A DNA stretch of 64,000 nucleotides, taken from the NCBI RefSeq assembly GCF_902167145.1, contig NC_050096.1, forward strand, positions 84,192,683 through 84,256,682, in the 5' to 3' direction. The stretch's first letter is position 1. Each line of letters begins with the position of its first letter. The notes below the pieces were generated by a model. That model ran no database searches and was not told the origin of the DNA. It saw only the letters and a list, made by a program, of their open reading frames with translations. The position numbers were made by a program, and so were the translations under genes. Origin of the DNA: Zea mays (taxonomy: Eukaryota; Streptophyta; Magnoliopsida; Poales; Poaceae). This document shows positions 1 through 9,558 of this stretch, in pieces.

Positions 1-1412
1 GCTAGCTACAACTTGTCAGTTGAGGAGAGAACAAAGATTTGCAAATGTTTGCGTGGGGTCAAAGTGCCCACAGGTTTCTCATCCAATATCAGCAGACTAG
101 TCAGGATGAAGGACTTGTCTCTATTTGGCTACAACTCTCATGACTGCCATGTGATGATGACGGTGTTCCTCCCAATTGCGGTAAGAGCCCTCGAAACAGA
201 GCATGTCAAAGTTGTCATCACACGCTTGTGTTACTTTTTCAATGCGGTTTCACAAAAAGTAATAGCTTTAGAAGACTTGGACTATCTAAAGGCATACATC
301 ATCGAGACTATGTGCAAGCTTGAAATGTGTTTTCCTCCATCATTTTTTGATATGCAAGTACACCTAATCATACATCTCGTGGATCAGATAAAAATATTAG
401 GGCCACTATATTTACATCATATGTTTCAGTTGGAGCGATACCTGGGAGTATTAAAAGGTTATGTGCGAAATCGCGCTCACCCAGAGGGTTCAACCATGGA
501 GGGATACACTACAGAAGAAGTGATTGAGAGCTGTATAGATTACATCAGTGACGGAACAATGATAGGTGTGCATGTACCTAAACATGAGGGTAAACTATGT
601 GGGAGAGGGAGAATGGGCAAGAAAACTTTTCGCGTTGAGGATTACAAGCTAGCACATTGTGCTCATGGTAGTGTACTACAACTTCTCACGATAGCCGAGC
701 CTTACATAGAGGAACACCTGGATGAGCTTCGTAAAGAAAATCAGAACCGCACAGAGGACTGGATCATGAGGGAGCACAGACATCGTTTCAGCGAATGGTT
801 AATGGACAAAAACATCCCATTCGGAGACTCTTTGGAAGAGAAAACAATGAAGAATTTGGCTTCTGGGCCATCGTGTTTTGTGACATCATGGCAAGCATAT
901 GACATCAATGGGTACACATTCTACATTAAATCAAAAGACATGAAAAGTGTTGCACAAAATAGCGGTGTTCGTATCGATGCTTTTGACCTACATGGACAGA
1001 AGACCACATATTTTGGATTCATAGAGGAAATATGGGAACTTGATTATGGCCCAAGCATGAAAATACCCTTATTTAAGTGCCAATGGTACAACATCCCGTG
1101 GGGGTGATAGTGGATAACTACGGACTCACACTGGTAGACTTAAAGAAAGTAGGATATAAAGATGACCCGTGGGTTCTCGCTGAATGTGTTGCACAAGTGT
1201 TCTATGTACTCGATCCAGCAGATGAGAAGATGCATGTAGTTATTTCTGGAAAGTAAAAAATTGTTGGAGTTGAGAATGTGGGAGACCAAGATGAGGAATA
1301 CAATAAGTATGAAGAGATGTTCGTCTTTAACGGTCCAGAGAGAATCAAGCGTGTGGAAAAGAAAATTGATAAGAACTTAAAGCCATACATGCGGAAAAAT
1401 GGTAGTTCATGA
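1..1412 (+). pseudogene. CACTA (En/Spm) TNP2-type transposase, C-terminal remnant
   Basis: This is the C-terminal part of a CACTA transposase; the catalytic N-terminal region lies left of the window. The open stretch 13-1107 matches the plant DUF4218 region, with an HDCHVMMT motif near its start, a CKLEMCFPPSFFDMQVHL block and FERYL/VLKGYVRNR-like text. It then enters DUF4216 (YFGFIEEIWELDYGP). A one-base shift at about 1102-1106 moves the frame, which continues with DNYGLTLVDLKK and GYKDDPWVLAECVAQVFYV to a TAA at 1254. The homology resumes after that stop (VGVENVGDQDEEYNKYEE) and ends at TGA 1410-1412. At least one frameshift and one nonsense change make it non-functional. CACTA subterminal repeats follow directly. 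Domain names are from memory. Confidence 0.88.
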
Positions 1413-1840
1413 AAAATTGTATGAATCAAATTGTATTTGTTATCATGTATGATCGACTATGAATTGTGGTTGCCAATTAATTTAAAATCTCTCTAGTTAT
1501 CTATGTGTGCTATTATAATTCATTTAAATTGTATTTGCATATTATTGTTAAAAATTAAATATTAATTCATTTAAATTGTATTTGCATATTTCTGTTAAAA
1601 ATTAAAATTATTTTCATATTTAAATTGTATTTTCATATTTTTACAATCACAGGCGGTTTTTCCTTAGGGTCCGTTTGTGAAAAGGATAGAGCACCACAGG
1701 CGGTCCTAAACAAAAACCGCTTGTGATACTATTACATCACAGGCGTACCGAACCGCCTGAGACATCACAGGCGGTTTTCTAACCGAACCGTCTGTGATAT
1801 AAAAAGCCTACCGCTTATATAGAGTCAAATTATACTAGTG
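1413..1840 (+). mobile_element. CACTA transposon 3' untranslated and terminal region
   Basis: An AT-rich 3' region (1413-1645) leads into a cluster of short inverted subterminal repeats built on ATCACAGGCGGTT and its complement AACCGCCTGTGAT (about 1646-1800), the kind of motif bound by CACTA TNPA-like proteins. The element appears to end at TAGTG (1836-1840), the complement of the diagnostic CACTA terminus. The next bases TTA (1841-1843) would be one copy of the 3-bp target duplication. The 5' end is outside the window, so this cannot be confirmed. Confidence 0.75.
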
Positions 1841-2766
1841 TTAGCATGATTTAAAATATTTAACAACCTAAAAATCAGGAGTTGTTTGAAGCTAAGTTTG
1901 TTTTTATTCACAGTATGTATTTAACAACTTGTTAAATCTGAGTTTAGGAAGTTTTTTATGAACTAATAGAGATGCTCTTAGGATATCTTTAGCGGCGTTC
2001 TCGCTCCTTAGACTTTTTGTCTATAGAATAAATAGACGGACGCTGCCACGAGTTTGGACTCCTTCGGTTCCGCAACAACAGCGCTGTGAAATTTGAGCAG
2101 AGGCTATAAGAATTCTAGCCAAACGAGATCTAACTCTTAAGAAAAAAAAAGGTGGCTGGAACACTGATGACAAAGCAGGTTCATGTCCTGTCCTACAAAA
2201 AAAATGGTCTGGTTCCATATCATATATATACTCCCTCCGTTTAAACGGATGGAGTATTTGTCCTACAAAAGTAATGTAAATAATGAACTGTGTTTTTTTT
2301 GTCGTGTGCTGCATTTAAGTACAAAAAACGGGTTGCATTCTCCAGGCTGTTCCATGCCTGCCTCCAATCACCAGAAAACGCCAGGCCCCGACCAGAAAAT
2401 ATTTTTGTTCAGTCACTTGGAACTGCACCAGTTGTCTCATCCACCAACTGTACGAATAATGCCGTTGCAGGCTAGGTCATATATATAGACATGATCGATG
2501 GTTGGAAAACGTATACGCTGAATGTTAATATATCTATCACATTTAACCAATATAGAATATAAGTAAAGGATCATTATCACTAGCATATAGCACAATAGAC
2601 TCTTCGATGTTGCGGAAATAGTCGAATGTTATCATGTATCAGCAACAACAACACATTTACCCGTTCTGCTCAAGTTTGTTGCTGATCAATACCGCAACAA
2701 TAGCAATAGCATCTCCACAATATTCGAAATGAAATATCGTGAAGTTGATGTGCTCGCAACATGCAC
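1841..2766. other. Unassigned intergenic sequence
   Basis: No credible coding region. Short open stretches on both strands lack recognisable domains. The only structured item is the Stowaway-like palindrome at 2229-2256. Bases 2762-2766 (TGCAC) are the left target-site duplication of the Tekay-type element that starts at 2767. Confidence 0.6.
2229..2256. repeat. Collapsed Stowaway-like MITE (two abutting terminal repeats)
   Basis: The grass Stowaway terminus CTCCCTCCGTTT is followed immediately by its near-perfect inverted copy (AAACGGATGGAG), with TA on both sides as expected for the TA target duplication. No internal sequence remains. It could also be a chance palindrome, but the left arm is the canonical Stowaway terminus. 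Confidence 0.5.
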
Positions 2767-3072
2767 TGTAACGCCCTGAATTTTGGAGCTGAATTTTTTC
2801 TTTTCTTCACTCGCCAAATTCGGGTGTTACCCTTTCCTTTTTCCTTTTCCCCTCGCTAAGTCTTGATCTTTTCCAAAGTTGTAACGAGATTCGGCTTGAG
2901 ATCTCGTGTAAAGCAAAACCTTAGAAATACTTTATTTTGTTTGCTGCACCATGCCGAACCATGCATTTATTTTGATTGATTGAAATTGTGAAAACCATTC
3001 ATCTAGATTTAGAGAAAAAGGAAAACCTTTTCTTTTCTCCCTCCCCCCTTCCTCCCCTTTCAGCCTAGCCGG

Positions 3073-3791
3073 TAGGGATGGCAATTTTACCCGCGGGTTC
3101 GGATATCCGTCGAATATCCGACCCGTCGGGTACGGGTTCGGGCACGAAATTTGACCTGTGGGTCTTACCCGTACCCGACCCGATTTTATTACGGGTCGGG
3201 TACGGATTTGATTTCTTACCCGTGGGTACCCGACGGATATCCGAAAATGGTGGTTTTAGATTTTCAACCTACCAGTACGTTAGCTAGCTGTCCACCCTCG
3301 ACAGCTCATCCTACTGCCATCCATCCGTGTCTGCTGATGCTTCTGATCTTGTTCTAGTACTAGTGACAGTACATTTGATAAAGTGCCAGTACGTAGTACC
3401 AGTGCTATCTAGTACAAGTACTTGAGCAAAGAGAGTGTTAATACACCAGACGACTATGCTAGCTACTCTCCGATTTTGACGAGTTGGAAGTTTATTAACA
3501 AAAAAATATTAGCAACACATGTCTAGGGCTACATCTACACGACTGCATTGTGCAACAACATTATGTGCCTCCGGTGATCATGGCGATGTGCGACGCTCAG
3601 AACTGCACTAGACTTCATTTACGTAGAATGCACCAAGCTGCTATACCCGACGGATACCCGATGGGTACAGGCACGGGTATAAAATTTTACCCGTGGGTAT
3701 AGTCATGGGCGGATATGGATAATCCCCGCACGTATTGTCGCGGGCGGGTATTTAATCTACCCGATCCGAACCCGACCCATTGCCATCACTA
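3073..3791. mobile_element. Non-autonomous hAT element, 719 bp
   Basis: Terminal inverted repeats TAGGGATGGCAA and TTGCCATCACTA bound the element. It is flanked by a perfect 8-bp duplication CTAGCCGG (3065-3072 and 3792-3799), as expected for hAT transposition. The subterminal regions are dense in ACCCG/CGGGT motifs in both orientations (for example 3090-3240 and 3640-3780). No transposase is encoded, so it must have moved in trans. The 3' LTR carries the unoccupied site near 23065-23073. Confidence 0.93.
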
Positions 3792-5373
3792 CTAGCCGGC
3801 GCCCCCCCACACACGCGGCCCAGCTCGCCCCCCTTCTTCCCTCCCCCGCTCCCCTCGCGCGCGCCCCGCGCGGGCGGTTGAGCCGCCGCCGCCACCCCCT
3901 GGTGGGGCCCGCTCGTCAGCCGCGCCCCCCAAACCGCCCCCTCTTTCTCTCTCCCTCCCCTAACCCCCCCCCCCCCCGTGTGCACGATCTCTCCTCCCAC
4001 CTCACGCCGCTCCCCTGCCCCGCCCCGGCTCGCCCGACGCCGCCGCCCGCCCACGGTGAGCCCCGGCCTCCCCTCCCTCTCCCTTCCTCGCCCCCCCTCT
4101 TCTTCTTGCTTGGCTCGGCCGCGCCCCCCTCCCTTTTCCCCGCGCCCGTCGGCCATGGCGGCTTGCCCGCAGCGCGCCCGCCCCGCCCAGCGCGGCTCCT
4201 CCCCCCCCCCCCCCGTGCGGTCGCGGCCCCGGAGTCCCGCCCGCGCTCGGCGCGGCCCTGGCGCGCTCGCCTCGGCGCCCGCCATCGTGCTCTCGGCGCG
4301 CGGTCACGGCGCCCGCGCCCGAACGACCATGGCGCGGTCGTGCCCGCCCTTCCCCGACGTCCGCCCGCCCCAGCCCCTCCCTGCGCGGCGTCCCCGCCCC
4401 GCCCGGCGAACTCCCCTGCCCTGTCCCCGGCGCGGCCTCGGCGGCGCGCCCGCCTCGGCTCGGCGCAGCCCCCCGTGTCTCCCCCGCGGCGCGGCCAGGT
4501 TGTGTGGTGCCCCCAGCGAGCTCGCCGCACCCGCGGCTCGCGGCCGTGGCGCGCGGCCCGGCGACCCCGGCTCGCCCACCCCTGCCCGGCGCGCTCCCCC
4601 GCTCCTGCCCCTATCCGGCGCGTGGCCCGCGGCCCCATCCCTTGTCCGTGGTGCGCCCGCCTCGCCCAGTTCCGGCCGTGGTGTGTCCGCCCCGCGCGGC
4701 GCGGCGCCCTCGGCCTCGGCCCGACCCCGGCGTCTTGCCCCGCCCCTGCACAACGCGGCCCCGGCCCGGCGCGGCTTCGGCTCACGCGGCTGTGGTGCCC
4801 CTGCGTAGCGCGGCGCGTGCGCAGCTCGGCCCCGGCGTGTGCGCGACCCGTTCGCAACGCGTCAGCGCGGCCCTGCGCGTACGTGCTCGCGTGGAGCGTG
4901 AGGTGCTTTGGCACGGCTCGCCGTGCCCTCGGCGCGCTCGTCTACCCCCTAGACACGCCCGTCTACCCCACCCCCCGGTGTAACCCATGCGTAGTGATCG
5001 CGTTATTTCTATTAATAAATGGAAACTCAATTTGGAAATTGGTTACGTTAATTATTTCATGTAGCTAATCTTGGACCTCGTTTAATGTTGATCAATTGAA
5101 AATAGTTATAATTCTATTAGTGCATGTGGCTAATACTTGTTAGTGTAACTCGATGGAATTAAATCACGCAATGATTAGTTATGCATCTACCTGTAATACG
5201 CTTCGACTATAGCTTTAACCACTGTGAGACCTTCCCTCTTCTCTTTCTAGCCATGGCGAATGCAATATCGCATGTCATACTCTATGCATATTCAATCTAT
5301 ATGTTCTCTTGTATGGTGTACTATTTGTTTCCTAATTCGAATGGATGAATGTATGTATGTTTGTGCTCGCATA

Positions 5374-6510
5374 GAGAACGATCCGGTTGAGGAGCCCAAA
5401 GAACTCGCAGGAGAAGCCCCTGAGCAGCAGCTGGTTGGTGGAGGCAAGTGTCCCTTGACCTATCTCTGTCCTATACATTCTTTAATTCACCTCCCGCATT
5501 TCACAGTTATACCTAAGGATTGACTAGCTTTTGTTATCCATGTCCTTGTTTACCTATCTGGGTTGGATTATTATTGCTTAGCCTTATGCTATTGCTCAAC
5601 TCTAGTCAATGAACATGATGAGAATTATCAATGATGCGTTGTTTTCCCTTCGTTTATTATGATGTTATACTTGTGGCCTTCAAGGGGGCTCGAGCGGTTT
5701 CTCGAGTGCCTCTCCGTAAGGACCTGTTCGTTGGATGACCGCCCGGGAAAATAGTGCAACCATGAGGGTGGAATGGGGTGCCCTTAGCTGAATAATTAGA
5801 GGATCCGGGGTGTAGTTCGCTTAGCCGTCGTGCCGTTAATGGGGCTCAGTTTATGCAGCTCGCTCTGCCAAGCTTGGGTTCGCCCCCTTGGGGAGGAGTG
5901 CGGTGCATTTAGGAAACCTAACGGCCGGCTACAGCCTCGGGGAATCTTTGTAAAGGCTACGTAGTGATACCCTGCTAGGCCACCTAGGTAGTGGTCAATG
6001 GGGAGTAGCTCTCTCCGGGCAGAAAGGGAATCACAGCTTGTGGGTAAAGTGCACAACCTCTTCAGAGTGTTTGAAAACTGATATATCAGTCGTGCTCGCG
6101 GTTATGAGCGGCCAAGGGAGCTCCAGTGATTAGTGGTACTTGATCAGAGATGTTCGGTTTGCAGGTGGCATTGAGATTGATGGTTCTTGGTATTGGTTCT
6201 AGTAATGGTAAGTGGTACTCTTTCCGTTTGGAAAGGAGTATGTTTGGGTTAATAACGTGGGTTACTTCTAAAACTTGGCTTTCTCTACTAGTAATAATAA
6301 TCTGACCAACTAAAAGCAACTGCTTGACTTACCCCCACATAAAGCTAGTCCACTACAGCCAAACAGGATACTTGCTGAGTATGTTGATGTGTACTCACCC
6401 TTGCTCTACACACCAAACCCCCCCATCCCCAGGTTGTCAGCATTGCAACCCCTGCTCAGGAGAAGATGAAGCTGTGGAAGGAGACCACACGAGTTCCAAG
6501 ATTACGATGA
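5374..6510 (+). other. LTR-borne split coding-like tract
   Basis: A short coding-like segment ends in GGTGGAG followed by GCAAGT (5444), the consensus of a GC-AG intron donor. A pyrimidine-rich acceptor ending CAG lies at 6430-6432. Read across this intron, the frame is open in the equivalent 3' LTR segment (donor 24427, acceptor 25376-25377), ending in an acidic tail EFQDYDEF and a TAG. In this 5' LTR copy one base is missing near 6492, so the tail is out of frame. An upstream TAG border at about 5373 could itself be an acceptor. No homologue is recognised; splicing is inferred only. Confidence 0.35.
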
Positions 6511-6774
6511 GTTCTAGGCGTGGGTTAGCGGCTACCCCTAGTCGGCTGCCTGTGAAGGCCGTGTTTATCTACGTTTCGTTTTTGTACTTTGATTATTGTA
6601 AAGACTATGTGGATGTCTCAGACTTATGATGTAATCGACTATTATTTCCCTTTTTAAAACTATTTGAGCACTATGTGATGATGTCCATGTTATGTAACTG
6701 TTGTGTACGTGAATTGCTGATCCTGGCACGTACATGGTTCGCATTCGGTTTGCCTTCTAAAACTGGGTGTGACA

Positions 6775-6800
6775 TAAGTGGTATCAAAGCCATGCTGACT
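6775..6800 (+). promoter_or_regulatory. Primer binding site of the Tekay-type element
   Basis: Four to six bases after the 5' LTR end, TGGTATCAAAGCC matches the common plant Gypsy primer site complementary to the 3' end of initiator tRNA-Met (usual form TGGTATCAGAGC, one difference). It would prime minus-strand DNA synthesis. Confidence 0.8.
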
Positions 6801-7031
6801 GTAGGACCGCTAACCTAGAGTAGAATGGTCGTTCTGAGGATTATAGACCCTTATTCTCACCTTGACTTTGATATCCCTTCAAAAGTTGGTCATATCGACC
6901 AAACCTATGTTCTACTATATATTATACCTTGCTGAAAATTGTGTTTTATTCTAATCCTTCATTTATTCATGGTTTACATGCTGGTCATACTAGTTCTATT
7001 CTCACTCTTATGCTTGCGGTGTCTTTTGTAG

Positions 7032-8031
7032 ATGGCTCGTCTTAGACACACTGCACGGAAGTCTGTCATCCCCTTCTTACCTTCCTGTCTCACAGAGCGT
7101 CCGCTTCGCCGTCCCGTGACCGGTTAGTCCAGCCACTTGGAGAGGCTGCACCACCGCCTGCATGAGGAGCAAGAGCGTCGACGACAGGAGCAGGAGCAGC
7201 AGGGCTCCTCTTTCTCGCTCCAGCAGGAGATAGAGTCTGTGAGGAGTTGCTCTCCCGTGCTCCCCCTGGAGGCGCCCCCTGCACCACCACTGAGCGCCCT
7301 AGCCATTGGAGTAGCTGCTGGAGGAGACCCAGACGATGGAGATGGCGACATCAGCTCGAGCCACGACACCGACCTTTCTGCTGACCAGGAGCCGGAAGGA
7401 TGGGTTGCTCGACCCATCACTCGCGACGCTGCTCGCGGGTGTCACTTCCACGATGCGCTCGACACCCTGCTACGTCGGGCACTTGACCGGCGTACTTGGT
7501 CTATCGAGTATCGTTGTGTGGTCTTCCAGCACAGTCACGGGGTCTACCCGGACCGCTGGGAGGCGACCTCCTTGGTGCGCCGTCCGGAGAACAGTCTCCG
7601 GGGTGCGGAGGTCTGCTCAGAGCACTATTCCATCTCTGAGCGGGACTCAGCTGAGGCGGCCATGCAGGATGCCGCACGACGTGCGCTTTCGCACTACTGC
7701 TCAGTTCTCGGCGGGGTAGCCGACAGTCTCAACCTGAAGTATTACCCCCACCGTCCATCTGGCAGCACAAGAGGCGTGATTGTCTCACCTGTTGGTGAGG
7801 ACAATCCTAGGTTGAGCAGCACAGAACACGGAGCTGGACCATGCACTAGACGAGTTGAGTAGGGCTCATGCTGAGATCGCCCAGCTATGGGCTGAGCGCA
7901 CGGAACGTCTTCACCTGGATGATGGTTCCCCCGCTCCTGTCGGGACTCAGCACCCGTACCGCTCACCTCGGCATGGACACCAGCCTTATGGCAATCCTGA
8001 CTGCAAGACCAAGATAGACTTAGAACCATAG
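7032..8031 (+). pseudogene. Accessory ORF upstream of gag in the Tekay-type element
   Basis: An open frame begins at ATG 7032, directly after a splice-acceptor-like TTTTGTAG. The first residues are MARLRHTARKSV. One in-frame TAG (7122-7124) interrupts it, then it continues for about 240 codons: a charged coiled-coil-like stretch (RLHEEQERRRQEQEQQ), an acidic linker and a globular part around HGVYPDRWEATSLV. A frameshift around 7790-7860 moves it to a second frame ending ELSRAHAEIAQLWAERTERL and TAG at 8029-8031. No nucleocapsid, protease or polymerase motif is present and no domain is recognised. Its place between primer site and gag fits an additional ORF of plant Gypsy elements. Function unknown. 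Confidence 0.55.
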
Positions 8032-8447
8032 ATCGTCAGTGTTGAGTCTTGTAATAAATGCTTAATATAGAAGTTTTAGTCTTAGTCTCAGTCTCCGTCT
8101 TAGCGTTAGTCTCGCTCTTAGGCAGTCTTAGTTAGACAGGGTAGTTTGCTTATCCTGTGCATTTATGTTTTTCATGATGAACTATGTTTGATTTGGATCT
8201 TTGTAATGACTATCACCAGAGTGCGGGTATCCCCTGCATTTTGGTTTATCTGTTATATGTTAATGGAGTTAGTTATCTAGTTGGGAAGCCTTTTATTCCA
8301 CTTTCCTCTTTATCTGAGAAGCTGTGTTGGTCTGTGTTGGAGATCAGTGAAGATGCTCATCTGTTCTGTGTTGTGGAGAATTCTATACTCTTTTCTTATG
8401 CTGCAAGATTTGCAAGATCAGTTCTGATGTGTGGTTGCATTTTGTAG
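8032..8447 (+). other. Non-coding spacer between accessory ORF and gag
   Basis: T-rich, without open frame. It contains a reiterated TTAGTCTTAGTCTCAGTCTC tract (about 8076-8115). It ends in TTTTGTAG at 8440-8447, immediately before the gag ATG. Composition and the terminal acceptor-like octamer suggest an intron. Confidence 0.4.
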
Positions 8448-8927
8448 ATGTCAGAAAACGGGCGTAGAGGAGGAAGGCGTGCTCAGCAGGAGCAAGCAGC
8501 TCAGCAGGATGAGGTACCCCAGCAACTGCCGCCCCCGCCCCCGATGTCCATCGAGCAGATGTTCCTGATGCGGACCCAGGCAGTTCAAGCCATTGGTCAG
8601 ACTCTGGCCGCCATTCAGCAGCAGCAGCAACAACAACAACCACCACCTCAGCCTCAGATGCCCAGGGACAAGCGTGCTGAATTTATGAGAGGTCATCCAC
8701 CAACGTTTGCTCACTCTTCTGACCCCATGGATGCTGAAGACTGGCTGCACACGGTGGAGCGAGAGTTGCATACCGCTCAGTGTGATGACAGGGAGAAAGT
8801 TCTATATGGTCCCCGTCTGTTGAGAGGAGCAGCTCAGTCTTGTTGGGAGTCTTATCTCGCCACCCACGCCAACCCCGACACCATTACCTAGGAAGAGTTC
8901 AGAGGTAGCTTTCGTCAGTACCATATT
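8448..8927 (+). pseudogene. gag, N-terminal part (Tekay-type element)
   Basis: The gag starts at ATG 8448 with a basic N-terminus (GRRGGRRAQQEQ), a proline/glutamine-rich stretch including eight glutamines, then the Retrotrans_gag core start (PPTFAHSSDPMDAEDWLHTVERE). A TAG at 8889-8891 interrupts it just before EEFRGSFRQYHI, where the family normally has Trp. At 8927 the reading frame is cut by the inserted Tat-like element. The frame resumes at 18666 with PAGLMTVKKEEF, and the 5-bp duplication ATATT falls inside the His-Ile codons. The gene encodes the capsid/nucleocapsid precursor. Confidence 0.88.
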
Positions 8928-9514
8928 TGTTGGGGTCGTGCTTCGGTGCGCCGAAGGTCTCACACGAAGAAGCAGCTTCGGCTGAAGTCGTCTCCAAGAG
9001 ATGGCCGAAGGTCCCTTTTCATGGAGCTTCGGCGTTTTAAACCGACATAGAGATAGAATGACCTTTTTATACATATAGGTCTGAGTCAATGCTGTAAACT
9101 TTCGCAAGGGGCATAATTGTAATTTGTCACAGGCTGCGACCTGTGCCTATAAATAGATGAACAGTACCTCTGTACTGTTCACGTGAACCTGTCATTTGCT
9201 TTCGCATCACGCTTGTACTTTTGCCTTCCGCAGGACCGAAGGTACATTTGTAATTCAAAGTCATTTACATTCATTAATACAAGTAGAGATAATTCTATAA
9301 CAATATTTAAATGTTTATTTCATATTCTATGATTTATGTGAATGCTTCATTCTTCGTTGTTATGCTTACGAAGGTATGTCCTTCGTAACCTTCGTCCGAG
9401 ATGCTTTATATCCCGAAGGGATATATCGTTATGGAGGACGAAGGACCTTAACACTTAACATTTTTTGTGTTGCCTTGTTCTTAATTCTTAGCATTTGAGA
9501 ACAAGTCCCCAACA
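8928..9514 (+). repeat. 5' LTR of Tat-like copy 1
   Basis: It contains the promoter for the sense transcript: TATAAATA at 9148-9155, followed by an inverted repeat (GAACAGTA/TACTGTTC, 9159-9180). It is rich in CTTCGG/CCGAAG hexamers and holds a perfect UUCG-tetraloop hairpin sequence at 8973-8984. A TTGGCGCCC-type primer site follows at 9515. Confidence 0.93.
9148..9180 (+). promoter_or_regulatory. LTR core promoter: TATA box plus dyad
   Basis: TATAAATA (9148-9155) is followed three bases later by an 8-bp perfect inverted repeat (9159-9166 and 9173-9180) with a 6-base loop. The same layout occurs in copy 2 at 40597-40628. Transcription would be expected to start near or just after the dyad. 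Confidence 0.7.
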
Positions 9515-9558
9515 TTGGCGCCCACCTCCGGTCAACTCACTTCCACCTTTCTGAGCTG

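Larger units (their letters stand above)
2767..6774 (+). repeat. 5' LTR of the Tekay-type element
   Basis: It spans 4008 bp against 2955 bp for the 3' LTR. Of the excess, 727 bp is the inserted hAT element plus its duplication (3073-3799). Much of the rest is a GC-rich stretch around 4445-4740 that the 3' LTR lacks, and about 45 bp near 5870-5910. The centre (3800-4980) is extremely C-rich with C homopolymers. Long open frames there on both strands are composition artefacts, not genes. Two coding-like tracts with splice-site-like borders lie at about 5374-5443 and 6433-6510 and recur in the 3' LTR. Confidence 0.92.

Noticed and set aside
3752..5068. Long overlapping open frames on both strands in the GC-rich LTR core, including one of about 396 codons
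   Set aside because: They are Pro/Arg/Ala-rich in all frames, lie entirely inside an LTR, recur in the 3' LTR (22931-24051) with frame-breaking length changes, and reflect absence of stops in C/G-rich DNA. Not coding.
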